From positions 248,001 to 312,000 of the forward strand of contig JAQGEQ010000201.1 of NCBI GenBank assembly GCA_034620365.1: DNA of 64,000 nucleotides, in the 5' to 3' direction. The first letter of the stretch is position 1. Each line of letters starts with the position of its first letter. Positions 10,738 through 27,046 of the stretch are shown here, piece by piece. Source of the stretch: Pegea sp. RAD2-039 (lineage: Eukaryota; Chordata; Thaliacea; Salpida; Salpidae). The notes below the pieces were generated by a model, which ran no database searches, was not told the origin of the DNA, and saw only the letters and a list, made by a program, of their open reading frames with translations. Made by a program: the position numbers and the translations under genes.

Positions 10738-13700
10738 TCATGTGACTAAAAATTGACGACAATTTGAAGAACCGCAAAGACAAGGAATTTGTTTCAAGAA
10801 ACCTCTTTGGTTTACATCTGTAAAAAGATAACCAATCAGCAACCATCTTCAAACTAATCAGCAACCATCTTCAAACTAATCAGCAACCATCTTCAAACTA
10901 ATCAACAACCATCTACCAACTAATCAACAACCATCTACTAAATAATCAACAACCATCTACCAACTAATCAGCAACCATCTATCAACTAATCAACAACCAT
11001 CTACTAACCAATCAGTCAGCAACCATCTACTAACCAATCAGCAACCATCTACTAACTAATCAACAACCATCTACCAACCAATCAACAACCATCTACTAAC
11101 CAATCAGCAACCATCTTCAAACTAATCAACAACCATCTACCAACCAATCAGCAACCATCTACTAAATAATCAACAACCATCTACCAACTAATCAGCAACC
11201 ATCTATCAACTAATCAACAACCATCTATTAACCAATCAGTCAGCAACCATCTACTAACCAATCAGCAACCATCTACTAACTAATCAACAACCATCTACCA
11301 ACCAATCAACAACCATCTACTAACCAATCAGCAACCATCTTCAAACTAATCAACAACCATCTACCAACCAATCAGCAACCATCTATCAACTAATCAGCAA
11401 TCATCTACCAACCAATCAGCAACCATCTACTAACTAATCAACAACCATCTACCAACCAATCAGCAACCATCACTAACTAATCAACAACCATCTACCAACT
11501 AATCAACAACCATCTACTAACTAATCAACAACCATCTACCAACTAATCAGCAACCATCTACTAACTAGTCAGCAACCAACTACTAACCAATCAGCAACCA
11601 TCTACTAACTAATCAACAACCATCTACCAACCAATCAGCAACCATCACTAACTAATCAACAACCATCTACCAACTAATCAACAACCATCTACTAACTAAT
11701 CAACAACCATCTACCAACTAATCAACAACCATCTACTAACTAGTCAGCAACCAACTACTAACCAATCAGCAACCATCTACCAACTAATCAACAACCATCT
11801 ACTAACCAATCAGCAACCATCTACCAACTAATCAACAACCATCTACCAACTAATCAGCAACCATCTACTAACTAGTCAGCAACCATCTACAAACCAATCA
11901 GCAACCATCTACTAACTAATCAACAACCATCTACTAACCAATCAGCAACCATCTACCAACTAATCAACAACCATCTACAAACTAATCAGCAACCATCTAC
12001 TAACCAATCAGCAACCATCTACCAACTAATCAACAACCATCTACAAACTAATCAGCAACCATCTACCAACCAATCAACAACCATCTACCAACTAATCAAC
12101 AACCATCTACAAACCATTATTGCCTTGCAAACTCATCTGATAATCAAAAGTAAGCTCTTCGTTTGCTGAAATTGCTTTTTTTGCGAAAAACGCGATTCTT
12201 GGAACAGATCGATCCAAATTGTCAACAAATACATTAAAAACCTGCAAATTAGGCGAACACTGAAACAAAAAGAACTGATGACGTACTTGATGACGCTTTA
12301 ATAGATAATTACTGAGTGGTTTATGAAATGTGAAACATTTCCATATTTGGTAGCATCGACGGTAAGTGGATTTTCACTTTCGAAATAATCGAGATCAAAT
12401 AAATAAGTGATTCCGTCTTCATCATATTTGAAGCCGCGCTGCTCGGCTTCGGCGTTTCGAATCACCTGCAACGAAGGAATCAACTGATTCAAATTTTGTT
12501 TCCGTTAAAGTTGCTGCGATTTTGAAAGAAGGTCTTTGAATATTCCTCAATACTAGGTGCTCCTCAACCCCGGCACTTTTTTTACCTCGCCGACATATTC
12601 AGTGACAAAAGCAGATTTCGGGATCTCTTCTAAGGTCTTCACGCCCCAACCTTTACCAGATGAAGTTCTAAAGATGCAAAGTGAATATTTTGGACCTCTT
12701 TGAACAACGCGGTTGTTACAAGAACTCGAACACAAACATCTGTCGATGGTGACGTCATAAACATGAAAAGTGACGTCATCAGCCGTTACCTAGAGTTACA
12801 TTCAAAGATGACCTTCTTTTTCTTTAACTGAACAAGTTGTCTCTTGTCATATGCAAATCGCGCGCCGTGTTGCGCGGGGCAACAACCGCTAGAAGATTCC
12901 ATGCAGTTATCTCCACAGCAACAGCCAATCAGAGCGTCGGTTGGAATCGAAACTCCCTGCCCCGGGATATTTGCAATTGTGTACACGAAATTTGGGTCGA
13001 TTACCTATAGATGATGACGTCATGCATATATAAAAATGATGACGACATTAATTACTTCGAGATCGACTTCGTTTTGGAGGGCTACAGGCGCGTGGTCGGG
13101 AGCTTTGCACGATATGTTGGTTTGGAAACGGACCAGCTGGTGGCGCTGTTGCTTCTTAAGAATTTCGTAACGCGATTCGAAATTGAAGTTTGATGGAATC
13201 GCGTCAAATGCGCGCTGCAGGCATCCGAAGCTCTTCACCGTACGAAGCAGCTGATGACGTCATAGAAGTGAAGTTTAGGTCGGTTTAGGTTTTGGAAGAG
13301 AATGTAGACTTTGATGGTTTTGAATTTTATTTAAGATCTAATTTGATTTTAGGAGGAAATTTGTTGAGAAAAATGTTGATTTATATCAACGATTTACTGA
13401 CCACAGACCACTTGAGGTTTCTTGATTCCATAAACAACTTCAATTGTTGAGAAAATTCCAGATGAAATTGAAGAATCAAAGAAGTACAATCTATCTGATC
13501 AGCAAACACCCAGGATGCCTCTTCTTTTGAAAGACCCATCCATTTCACCAAATACGTCCTCTTACCCTGAACACGATGACGTCACACTCGATGACGTCAG
13601 TAGCTAGTGATACTTACATTGACAATTTTGAAATTTGAAATATATTCAATCCCTTCTTTAATACTTTGACGTCTTTTTTTAATTTTGTATTTTTTTTTTG

Positions 13701-13917
13701 TGGATTTTGTCACCTCTATTTCTGATTGGATCTTCTTCAACAAGTAACGTTCTTTCAAAATCATCTTTTTCAGCTTTTTTGTAGGAATCAATGTAATCTT
13801 AAGATTTTGTTCTTTTGCTTTGTCTTCAAGTTGCTCTTTTGTCATCAGACATGGTAAATAACATTCATTTAAAGTCTGAAAAGTTGGCAAATTCATAATT
13901 GTTTTACATCTTGGCAT
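10738..13917 (-). CDS. SUV39H-like histone H3 lysine-9 methyltransferase
   Basis: Eight exons (minus): 13917-13618, 13566-13405, 13250-13056, 13004-12790, 12739-12586, 12465-12313, 12259-12115 and 10817-10738, giving 467 residues with consistent phases. Domain order is that of SUV39H1/2. The chromodomain (about 90-145) has Y-L-V-K-W-M-G-L and a retained W at the methyl-lysine cage. The pre-SET zinc cluster (about 246-298) has [12 protein letters not shown] and E-C-N-S-R-C-L-C. The SET domain has G-K-G-W-G-V, E-Y-V-G-E, F-I-N-H-S-C-S-P-N-L and E-L-T-F-D-Y. The post-[12 protein letters not shown] sits in the last 80-nt exon. The protein should write H3K9me2/3 in heterochromatin. Its N terminus (about 90 Lys-rich residues) is longer than in vertebrate SUV39H1. 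Five of the introns are 50-162 bp long, several with TGACGTCA copies; the last is a 1.3-kb minisatellite. The exon 2 donor (13405) is weak and is the least certain junction. Confidence 0.9.
10830..12114. repeat. 22-bp minisatellite filling the last SUV39H intron
   Basis: About 57 tandem copies of a 22-bp unit (plus strand CAACAACCATCTACYAACYA followed by AT). Variants change mainly at CAGCA/CAACA, CTAACTA/CTAACCA and CTTCAAA. The intron (10818-12114) is repeat from its donor to within about 20 nt of its acceptor. Higher-order structure is visible: the block beginning ACTAAATAATC recurs at 10937 and 11161 (224 bp apart), and a block around CCATCACTAAC recurs at 11467 and 11642 (175 bp apart). 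A one-base-short unit and a duplicated CAGT mark these blocks. Confidence 0.95.
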
Positions 13918-14260
13918 TTTGAATAAAAATAATTTCCAATTCTGAAAACAAATTGTCGAATTAGATTATTAAAAATATAATTTAAAAAAAAACTTAAAAA
14001 GTTGTTTATGAATAACAAAATTAATAATTATTATTTGCAGAGTGATGATAATAACTATAACATCTTAAACAGTAATAAATATTTAATATAATTTAATTAT
14101 AAATAACAAACTTTGTTATTATATTATCAAATAACAAGAAAAAATAAATAATTGAAAAAATAAAATTAAAGGTTAAATGATTAGAAATAATAAACTGGAA
14201 TTAGTAGATTTATTTACTTCATTCAACTTATAGGTAAAGATGAAAAGTTATCTTCTTAGA
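13918..14260. other. AT-rich 5' flank of the SUV39H-like gene
   Basis: No clear promoter element; A/T-rich spacer before the decayed LINE. Confidence 0.5.
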
Positions 14261-15440
14261 GCAAACACAGAAAAAATATGAGCAGAAAGATAATGAAGTC
14301 ACTGATAAAGACTTGTTGTATATCTTTAAGAAATTGCTCTAAGGAAGAAGAGTAGGGTTAATATTAAAATACCTGAGCAAGATTTTAAAGATAGGTTGTA
14401 AAACTGAATGAAAAGCTTTACAAATGTCTATAAAAAGGTATTATAAGTTATTATCATTATTTATTATTATTAGTAAATCTTTGTTGAGGTGAGGAGTGTT
14501 CATGAAACAATCAATTCAAAGATTTGACAAAAGCTAGTAGAAGAGATTAGTTTAATGGTTCATTTCTATTTTTATGGACTAAGATAATGATGAGGTTCTT
14601 TCATTGAAGTCTGATAGAAGAACAATTGGTCAAAACTTGGTGAAATTACCATAAAAAATACTGTGAATAAAGATAGCTCCTTAAAATACTTTTATTAATC
14701 ATGCATTTCCAGTTAGAGGAAGATAGATAGATTTTAATCTTTTCTAAGTTGGCACTATAGAAGATAGAATAATTCATATCACCATTAAGGGCATTTGCTG
14801 ATAGATTAAACTGAACTTAAAAAGGAAATAACAAAATGGTCATAAAGATGAAAGAGAAGAAGTAACTGAACAAAACAGTGTTTTGTTAAATTCTGGGAGG
14901 TTACAGAATAAAAGATCTAAAACTTGACTTTTTAAATGAATTGGTTTATTAATACAATGAGTAGAGATTAATTTGTTGTAACATTAAGAAAGGTGTCATG
15001 GGCAGAACCATCTGAACATAGAAGAATATTCCAACTATGTTAGAATCTATGTTAGAAAGATTAAAATCCCATAACAGGTAGAAAGGAATATTATTATGCT
15101 TACTGTTGCTTATAACTTTGCAGATATCAGACAGCATTAATCTATTTTGAGATGTAAAAGGAGGGATATAAATATAAAAAAAATTTGACTTCAAACTTCA
15201 AGTTCAAAAAATCAACACAAATAATTTCAGAAGTGTTTTTGGAAAATGGGAAAAAATCTAAAATTATATGGACCTGTTAAACTGATAAGCCACTTTTAGA
15301 AAGTAAGCAGGCACCACCTCTTCTAGTGTCTATGTGATTTTGTCTAATGATATAATACTATTGAGTAAGGACTCAGTTAGAATCAGTAGGTTTAATTTAA
15401 GTCAAGATAATATACAAAATGATGTTACAATGATTAATTG
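14260..15440 (-). mobile_element. Decayed LINE remnant (copy 2)
   Basis: From about 14395 to 15440 the sequence matches 6690-8110 by eye in the same orientation. Shared landmarks include TCTAATGATAT, ATTTCCAGTTA, the block around AAAACTGAAT-AAAAGCTTT and AACATAGAAGAATA versus AGCATAGAAGAATA. All frames are broken. The region is therefore a second relic of the LINE family seen at 6.5-8.1 kb. Confidence 0.55.
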
Positions 15441-16130
15441 ACAAATTATGTTAGGTAGGTGGGCTTTTAGTATATATATTATGATAACAAATGTTATAAA
15501 ATATTTAGTTTATTAATGCAGACAACAAATTGTATAGCTCTTGAAGGGGAAACAGAACAATATTAGAAATAATAAAAAGTCATAAGTACCACAACCCAAT
15601 ATCAGTAAAAATATAGGAATACTACAAACGTATGACTATAACTAAGTTAAGAATACAAAAAATACAAAATAATTAGTCAATTGTTAATAAAGCTACTTAA
15701 ACTATAATTTTTATAGAAATAAATATATATAAATATAAAGATAATTATAATAGAAAACACAGAATGTTTTTATAAAAACAATATTAAAAATAAATCTCAA
15801 AAATTAAATTTATATTTTCTAACTTGTTTTTACTGAAGAACAAACATATTTTTAATGATCAAACAAAAATATGACTTTTAGCAAAATCGAATGACAATTT
15901 TTTTGACTATTTTTATTTAAACAAAAAAAGGTTAAAAAAAAAAACAAGCTATCAAAAAATTTCAATAGATCAAATTTGTTGAAATCTTCCCGCGAATAAT
16001 TTGTTTAAACAAATATCGAATTTGGAATTAGCTTAAAATAAGTTTCACCTTATCAGAAAACTGATTTAAAATCACTCTTTAAATTTAGAATAATAAGTTT
16101 ATATTTAGTTTATTTTCGTGGCAGCTTATA
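15441..16130. other. AT-rich sequence without a recognised gene
   Basis: A/T-rich runs. A short block near 15545-15600 resembles the sequence around 6500-6540, probably another fragment of a shared repeat. Nothing else was recognised. Confidence 0.45.
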
Positions 16131-16149
16131 GTAAAGTAGCTTACATGGC

Positions 16150-17600
16150 TATTGTTACATTAGATTCTAAATAAACTTAACATTGTAGGAAGGGCATCAC
16201 TCCTGTACTACTTCCTCGCCTACAAGTACTAGCTGAAAGGATATATCCAGAACCAAAAAGCGGTTTTAGATCAAAACGCTACACCATTGATATGACTTTT
16301 CCTGTGCGTTGATTACAGGAAAATGCAAAGAACAAAACAGGCCTTTGTATATCGCGTTCATCGACTTTACCAAAGCTTTTGACCTCGTCAGTAAGAAAGT
16401 CTGTTCTCCATACAGTTGAAGACTGTCTTTTTAACCGAATCTCTTTAAAATGGTGAAATCACTCTACACAAACACTAAAACAACAGTATATTTAAACGAA
16501 AGCTGATCTGAGCCATTTACTATCAAAAGTGAAGTAAAACAGGAACGTGTTCCTGCCCCAACACTTTTTTGGATTTTCATCTCAATGTTACTAAAATAAT
16601 TGTTTCATATGTCTGTAGAATAAATTTAACTTCATTTAAGATCTAACAGAAGTCTTATCAATTCATCACGTCTAAAGACTAATGATAAGGTAATAAGGAT
16701 TTACATCCGGGACCTGTTTTTCCCAATGACCCAGCAATTGCCTGACATTTAGCAAAAGACTTACAGATGTGCTAATAGATCGATTTTCATCAACGTGTAC
16801 AGACTTTGAAATGAAAACAGCCTAAAAAGGATAAAAGTTTTTAGCCAAAGTGTTAATATTCCAAAGCCAATAAGTATCTATAGCTTCGACATTGAGGCTG
16901 TAGATAATTTTGTCTATATTGGCTAAAAGATAATATTCTCAGCATCGATCTAAGCCGAGGTCAATAGTCGTATCGGTAAAGTATCTAGCATGTTTGCACG
17001 GTTTACCTCCAGGGTTTAGAATAAAACCTAAACAGATTAGATTAATAGATTTATTAGATAAACTTAGACTTTGTCGAAGGTCAACGGAAATAAGCTCAAT
17101 ACTTTTAATTTCTGTTGTTTTTATCGTATATTACGTTTAAAATGGCAGCAAAAGATCTCAAACAAGAAAATCTTAAGGCGCACCGGTCTGGCAACAATGT
17201 ACAGCATACTAGGCAAGCAAAGGCTTCGCTGGCTCGGACATGTTCGTCGGATGGATGACGGACTGATCCCAAAAGATCTGATATACGGGAAGCTATCAAA
17301 AGGCAAAAGCAACATCGACTGTTCTTGTTTTCGCTTTAAGGATACCTAAAACCGCTCAACATCAATACCAGCAATTGGTAAGATATCGCAGTAAATCACT
17401 CCGAATGGCGCTCTATTCTCCACAAACAACTAGATAGAGAAGAAAAACCAGTTTTACAGAAAGGAAACCTTAAAGGCTTTTTCTATTCCATTTCATTGTG
17501 TTTTGCCTGTCTTGTTCTTCTGCATTACATTGTGTTTTGCTTTGTTTTCAATATCATCACTCAAAGCATACCTCGCATGTTCGTTCTCGGCTTAAGCAGT
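16150..17600 (+). mobile_element. RTE-clade LINE, degraded reverse transcriptase and 3' region
   Basis: Fragments in shifting frames match the RTE-type reverse transcriptase in order. They are L-A-E-R-I-Y-P-E-P-K-S-G-F-R-S (near 16230-16275), L-Y-I-A-F-I-D-F-T-K-A-F-D-L-V (near 16345-16390), a V-K-Q-x(4)-A-P-T-L-F block (near 16530-16570) and V-D-N-F-V-Y-I-G (near 16905). They end with the conserved L-R-W-L-G-H-V-R-R-M-D-D-G block in the frame 17071-17349. Stops interrupt every segment, so it is inactive. It ends near 17600, where it meets the 3' end of an oppositely oriented CR1/Jockey-type element. Confidence 0.8.
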
Positions 17601-17609
17601 CCTCTATTA

Positions 17610-20600
17610 TCTATTTATTACAATAAACGCAAAGTAGGGTGCCTAAAAAGAGCCCCTTCCGTTAACTCACATTCTCACAAATAATAGTAGGTTAATATTA
17701 ATATCTTAGATCTATACAAATCTAACATCTATACAAATATAGAAAGAAAAAGATGTCATCTTATTACATGGCATTTCAGTAGTACCCAAACAAGATAACA
17801 GTAAACAATTACATAGAATGTTAATAATATAAGAAAGAGAAAAAGGAATCACAGTTTAGAAATGACAATGTTGGTAATGTTATAATTGTTCAACTTCTAT
17901 TTCAACAACGCGAGTGATTCTGACATGACAATGCCTGATGGCAGTTGGTTCCAAGTACTAATTGTGCAGTATGATAAACAATTCAATCTAACTAATGTAC
18001 CAGGTGATATGGGCTTATTAAGATGTAATGGGTGTCGTCTGAGTTGGTAAAACTTGAGAGAAGGACTAATGGGAAAAAAAGCATCGAATTTAAGGTAAAT
18101 CAAATTGTGGATAATTTTTAAAACAAGAATTAAATCGTATATATCCGTCAAATTTCCAGAGCATCTAAATTTAAGAAGCTAAGACGATGTTTATAACTAT
18201 CGTATTTGTTATTAGGTTTCCTCCATACCAATCTCGTAAATGTTGCTTGAACAGACTCGATTTTTTTGATATCACTAACTTGATATGGATGATATATCCA
18301 TGCACTAAAATTGTATTCAAGAACTAGAGGTATGTACAATTTAATGAAGTTGATAAAGAAGTATGGCTCCTTAGAATTAAAGGTCTTTATAGTAAAGTAG
18401 ACAATATTGATTGATTCTACAAAGATTTTGGAAACATAAATGCGCCATTAAAAGTCAGATGATAGAGTAATGCCAAGGTCTAGAACCGAAGATATTCGCT
18501 GAATAATAAATCTATTGATGGAGTGTTGGTTCAAGGAACTTGCAGAAAGTTATAAGTTCAGATTTTGTCGGCTGGATTCTGAGCTGCCAGTTCATAGACC
18601 AGTTTTCTACAGTGTTTAGTGCAGTTTGAAGGATTACAAGATAATAGCTTGATATCATCTGCATACACAAACACTCTGACATCATCTACTACTACTAATC
18701 TCTGATGAGGTCTTCAATGAAAATTAAAAAGAAAAGGGGACCCAGAACAGAACCCTGAGGAACACCACTAATGATTTGACTAGAAGTAGATAAAGATCTT
18801 TCTACACGAGTTTGGTGGGTTCTACCTGATAGGTAATCTTCAATCCACTGTAAGATAAAGCTGTTAATTTCTAAGTTTTTCAATACAGTAACGAGCTTAG
18901 TGTGTGGGACAGAATCAAACGCTTTAGGAAAATCGAAATATATAATTTCACCAAAATCGAGATGTATATGATGTCACAAAGAGTATTACTTTCGTAATGG
19001 GCTGTAAGCTAATTAAGAAAAGTGAGATGTCAAGTCAGGGAAGATTTCCGTTTCACAAAGCCATGCTGGGCACCAGATATTAGATGGTGCTCTATTAAAT
19101 GACTGGTCATATGATTGTGAATGATATGTTCTTGAGTTCTGCAGATAACTGAAGTCAGCAAAACTGGTCTGTAGTTAAGTGCTATGTTTCTGGGACCCTT
19201 TTTATGAATTAGAGTAATAATAGCTTTCTTCCAAATTTGTGGAACTCTTCCTCGCCTCAGAGTCATGCTAAAGAAAAGCGATAAAGGTAGTGATAAAGAG
19301 GAAGTAGTTTTTCTTAAAAACAAAGCTGGGATCTGATCTGGGGTATTGGAAAATGATGATTTTAAAGAAGAGATAGCCTTAGATGCTATATCAACCGTTA
19401 TATCAAGATCTACCATCTCAGAGACATTTGTAAGAATGTCGGAGTAGGAAAGAGAAGGAGTATTGCCATCATCGGTTATAAAAACACTATTAAATTGATT
19501 GTTTAGCAACCCAGCTTTATTTTCTGGTTTCATCACAAGCTGGTCGCTGTTAACAAATAAGGGAGGTAAATTGAAATCTCGCCTTAAGCTTGTGATTCAT
19601 GAAACCAAAAAATTGTTTTTGCTAGGTAAAGATAAGACTGCACTTTCTCTTGCTAAATAGAAATTTGAAATAGATTTCTTGTAAACTATAAAGATCTTTG
19701 TACAGAGATTTGATGGAAAGATCTGTTTTAGTTTGTTTGTATAGGAGGTTTTTTAAATATTGTAAATTCCTTAAATTTTTAGGCAAATGTGGTTCTTTGT
19801 TGGCTCTATAAAAAGGTATGAATTTTTTTATTGACTCTTCAAAGATGTTAGTAAACCTTGAGTAAATAGTATTGATGTCTTCGGAAGAGTTGAAAACATA
19901 AATTCATTCAACACCTGATAGAAACTTGTTAATACCATTATAATTTCCACGATAAAAATTTATTTTGTTTGAAGTTTTAACCTTCATGAAAAAGTTTGTT
20001 GGAGCTTGAATTCAATAATGTTGTGATTACATGTCGGAGTAAAAAGTTATTTTTGATCAACGTAGATAAGTTTCGAGTGTTTGATGTAATAAGAAGATCC
20101 AAAATATTATCACTAACTTGGGTCGGAAAAGTAACCATCTGAGATAGATTATTGGCATCGAGGAAGCTTACAAAGGCCTGGCTTAGAATGGCTGAATTAG
20201 TATTGTCGCTATTCAAGTTAAACTATTTTCCAATAAATGCTAAATTCGGGTTATTCCAATCAATTTTACTAAAATTAAAATCCCCAAAAATATATAACTC
20301 AGGCCACACAACACTCTTCAGAACCTTCAATAAGGTCTTAACAGTAACCTCATCATTAGTTTTAGAGGGTGGTAGATAGGTACATATAAAACGAGAAAAT
20401 TTGGACTTTGATTAATGAAAACCGAAAGCGATAATCCCAAACCCTGTACAATTAATATTTAGTTTATTTTATATATATTTTTTTTTAACAAAAACCGCCG
20501 CTTCTATTACATTGTCTGTCACAACGCAAAACACAAAAAAGATTACCGTCAACCAGAAAAGAATCAGGATACAACGGTTTCAACCAAGTTTCAGTAATAA

Positions 20601-21035
20601 AAACAAATGTGAGAATGCAAAAATCTTGTTAATAATCGACCGTGCGTTGAAGAACATACCTAATGTAAGAGTAGAATTGTCTTTTTGGCGCTTGTGAGAT
20701 TTGATAGTGGTCTTCTGTAAACTAATATCTTGGTATTTGTATTTGAAATCAGTTGGTTGTTCCTACATTTAATGCAGAATCAATTAAACCCAATTTGCTT
20801 CATCTGGTTGTTATCAAATATTTCATAAATTTTCTTGCTCACATCACTACAGGCGAGACGAATAAATACAGAGCTTTATTTAAATTGATAAGTCGACTGA
20901 CAGCAACGATAAATATATTAACGATACGATTAGCGATATCTACCACACAGCCTATCACCAAATAACAAACGCCTATACGATAATGATGTTTAACACATTA
21001 ACGTCGGCGGCAAAATACTTTACTGTTATACCACA
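17610..21035 (-). mobile_element. Near full-length CR1/Jockey-type LINE (copy B)
   Basis: On the minus strand the element runs from a GC-rich 5' block (near 21030) through an AP-type endonuclease to reverse transcriptase. The endonuclease shows N-A-R-S-I-I-N-K and I-T-E-T-W-L (near 20660-20560), then Y-I-F-G-D-F-N-F (near 20290). The reverse transcriptase has C-R-T-Q-E-H-I-I-H-N, A-Q-H-G-F-V-K-R, F-D-F-x-K-A-F-D-S-V-P-H, S-G-V-P-Q-G-S-V-L-G-P and an intact V-Y-A-D-D (near 18670). The 3' end near 17610-17650 ends in a TGTAATAAATAGATA tail like that of copy A. Frameshifts and stops remain (for example after 19030 and 20225), so it is not intact, but its similarity to copy A (1170-2808) looks high, suggesting fairly recent activity of the family. 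Confidence 0.85.
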
Positions 21036-22910
21036 CTTATAAATAAATAAACTAAATTTTTAGACTGCATTTCTTTTTTACGTTTAGATCATTTATTGAT
21101 CACTTTATGTAAGAACATTTATATACAGATAAATGATGACAATTTTTGAATGGTAAAAAACAAAAGCTGTGTTGTAATTTTTCAAATTGAAATAATTTTT
21201 ATTATATACAAAACATAGATTCTTCTATAATTAAAAAAAAAACTTTTTAATTGAAAATCCGTTTATTTATGTATTATTGAAATAAAGTTTATAACGAATT
21301 TATATATTTGGTTTAAATTTTTGTAACTAAGGTAATCAAGGCATCAAATTAAATTTTAACAAAAGCTAATAAGCAATGAAACTAAAATAATTAAATTATA
21401 GCTTAGAATTGTTTGTAATTCAAGTATAAATCAGCTGAATTCAGTGGAGCATAACAAAACTAAATACAGTCATAAAATGTTTTGAAATCAATAAATCTTT
21501 GTGGAGTTTAAACTCTTGTGCAGTATTTATTTATTTATTTGATGTTACCATTAAAGGCAGTATAGTCAAGAAATTTTGTTGGCTTAAATTTGAATGGCTT
21601 ACAATTGATATTTTTTATTAAATTATGAACTTATTTAGGTCAAATTGTTTCTAGCTTTTATAACTTCCATTTTTTGATAAATGTTTGCTACAACTGTAAA
21701 CTTAAAAAATTGTTGAAATAGCATTTGACTAAAAATAATTTCTTTCATTTTATATTTTTATAGAAATATTTTAGCAGTTAATTTACTTTTCAGCATAAAC
21801 CTCTTTAGTTTTAAATTAATAACAAGCTGTTATCATAATGACGTTTATTTGTTGTGATTAATTGTAGTGTCATCATTGTCGTAATCTATTTTAATTGTTT
21901 TTAGACTCAATAGTACTTCTAAAGTTTTTTTTATTACTTTGAAATGAAAAAAAAAGAATCTAATTGTTTACTTTTAATTTTTTGTTGAGGTGGTTTTCCT
22001 AAAATGAATAATTTATATATATTTTTGTTTTTCTAATCTCTTATCGCTTATCTTCTGTGGCAAATATCTCAGTTGTAAAATCAATGATAACTTCAAGTTG
22101 TTATTCTTCCTTTAAAGTGATATTTAAAAAATTACAAATATCATATTTCTTACATAATAAATATTTGTCATTAATGATTATTTGATCCTTTTTAAAACTA
22201 GCAGTTATTGTCAGGAAATGTTTTTGCTTCATTTATTATTCTTTCATTTATTCAATGATAATGTTTTTATTTTCTAGTTGTTTGTTGAACTTTATGATTT
22301 TTTATAAGTTGATTTAATAAACAACTAATAAATTTTTTGGTGCGAAACTGTTTATTGACAAATTTTTCGTCAATTGTTTAAGCAATTTATAAACAAGGAA
22401 ATAAAGTTTTGTAATTAAAGTTAAATGCTTTTAAGCATTTTGATTATTTATCAATTAATTGTTTTATTTTCTTCTAGAAATTTTTTATGAATTAAAATTC
22501 TAAATATTTTAAAGTTTCATTTTTTCTATCATTTACTAAATTACTAAACTTAAAATTTTTAGAACTATTTTAATCAAGTTGAAATTTTTATGGATAATTA
22601 TCACTATTCATTTTAGAAATAAGTTATTTCAAATTTTGTTGATTTTTTTAAAAAAAACTGAATGTATAATTCATCATTAAAAATTATATAAAAGTTAAAC
22701 TACAAAACAACTTATTTTATTATTTATTTAAACATTTTCAAATTGTTCAAAATTCATTTTAACATTCATTTTACTTTTTAAATAAATTGAAATTCTTTAG
22801 ATTTTGTTAAAAACTTTTTTCACAAATTTTATATATATTAAAAAAATAAAATTGAAAGTTTATAAAAAAGAACTAATAGAAGAAAATTTACTCAATTTCA
22901 AACAAACCAT
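21036..22910. other. AT-rich 5' flank of the PKC gene
   Basis: A/T-rich sequence with no TGACGTCA palindrome and no coding block. It should contain the PKC promoter and 5' UTR; no core promoter element is distinctive. Confidence 0.5.

Positions 22911-27046
<4,136 letters not shown>

Noticed and set aside
10830..12114. CRISPR-like or coding repeat protein
   Set aside because: 22-bp direct repeats without spacers; 22 is not a multiple of 3, so no repeat protein is encoded, and splice sites bound the array.
13011..13193. Plus-strand frame overlapping the SUV39H-like gene
   Set aside because: It is the antisense shadow of the coding exon 13250-13056.
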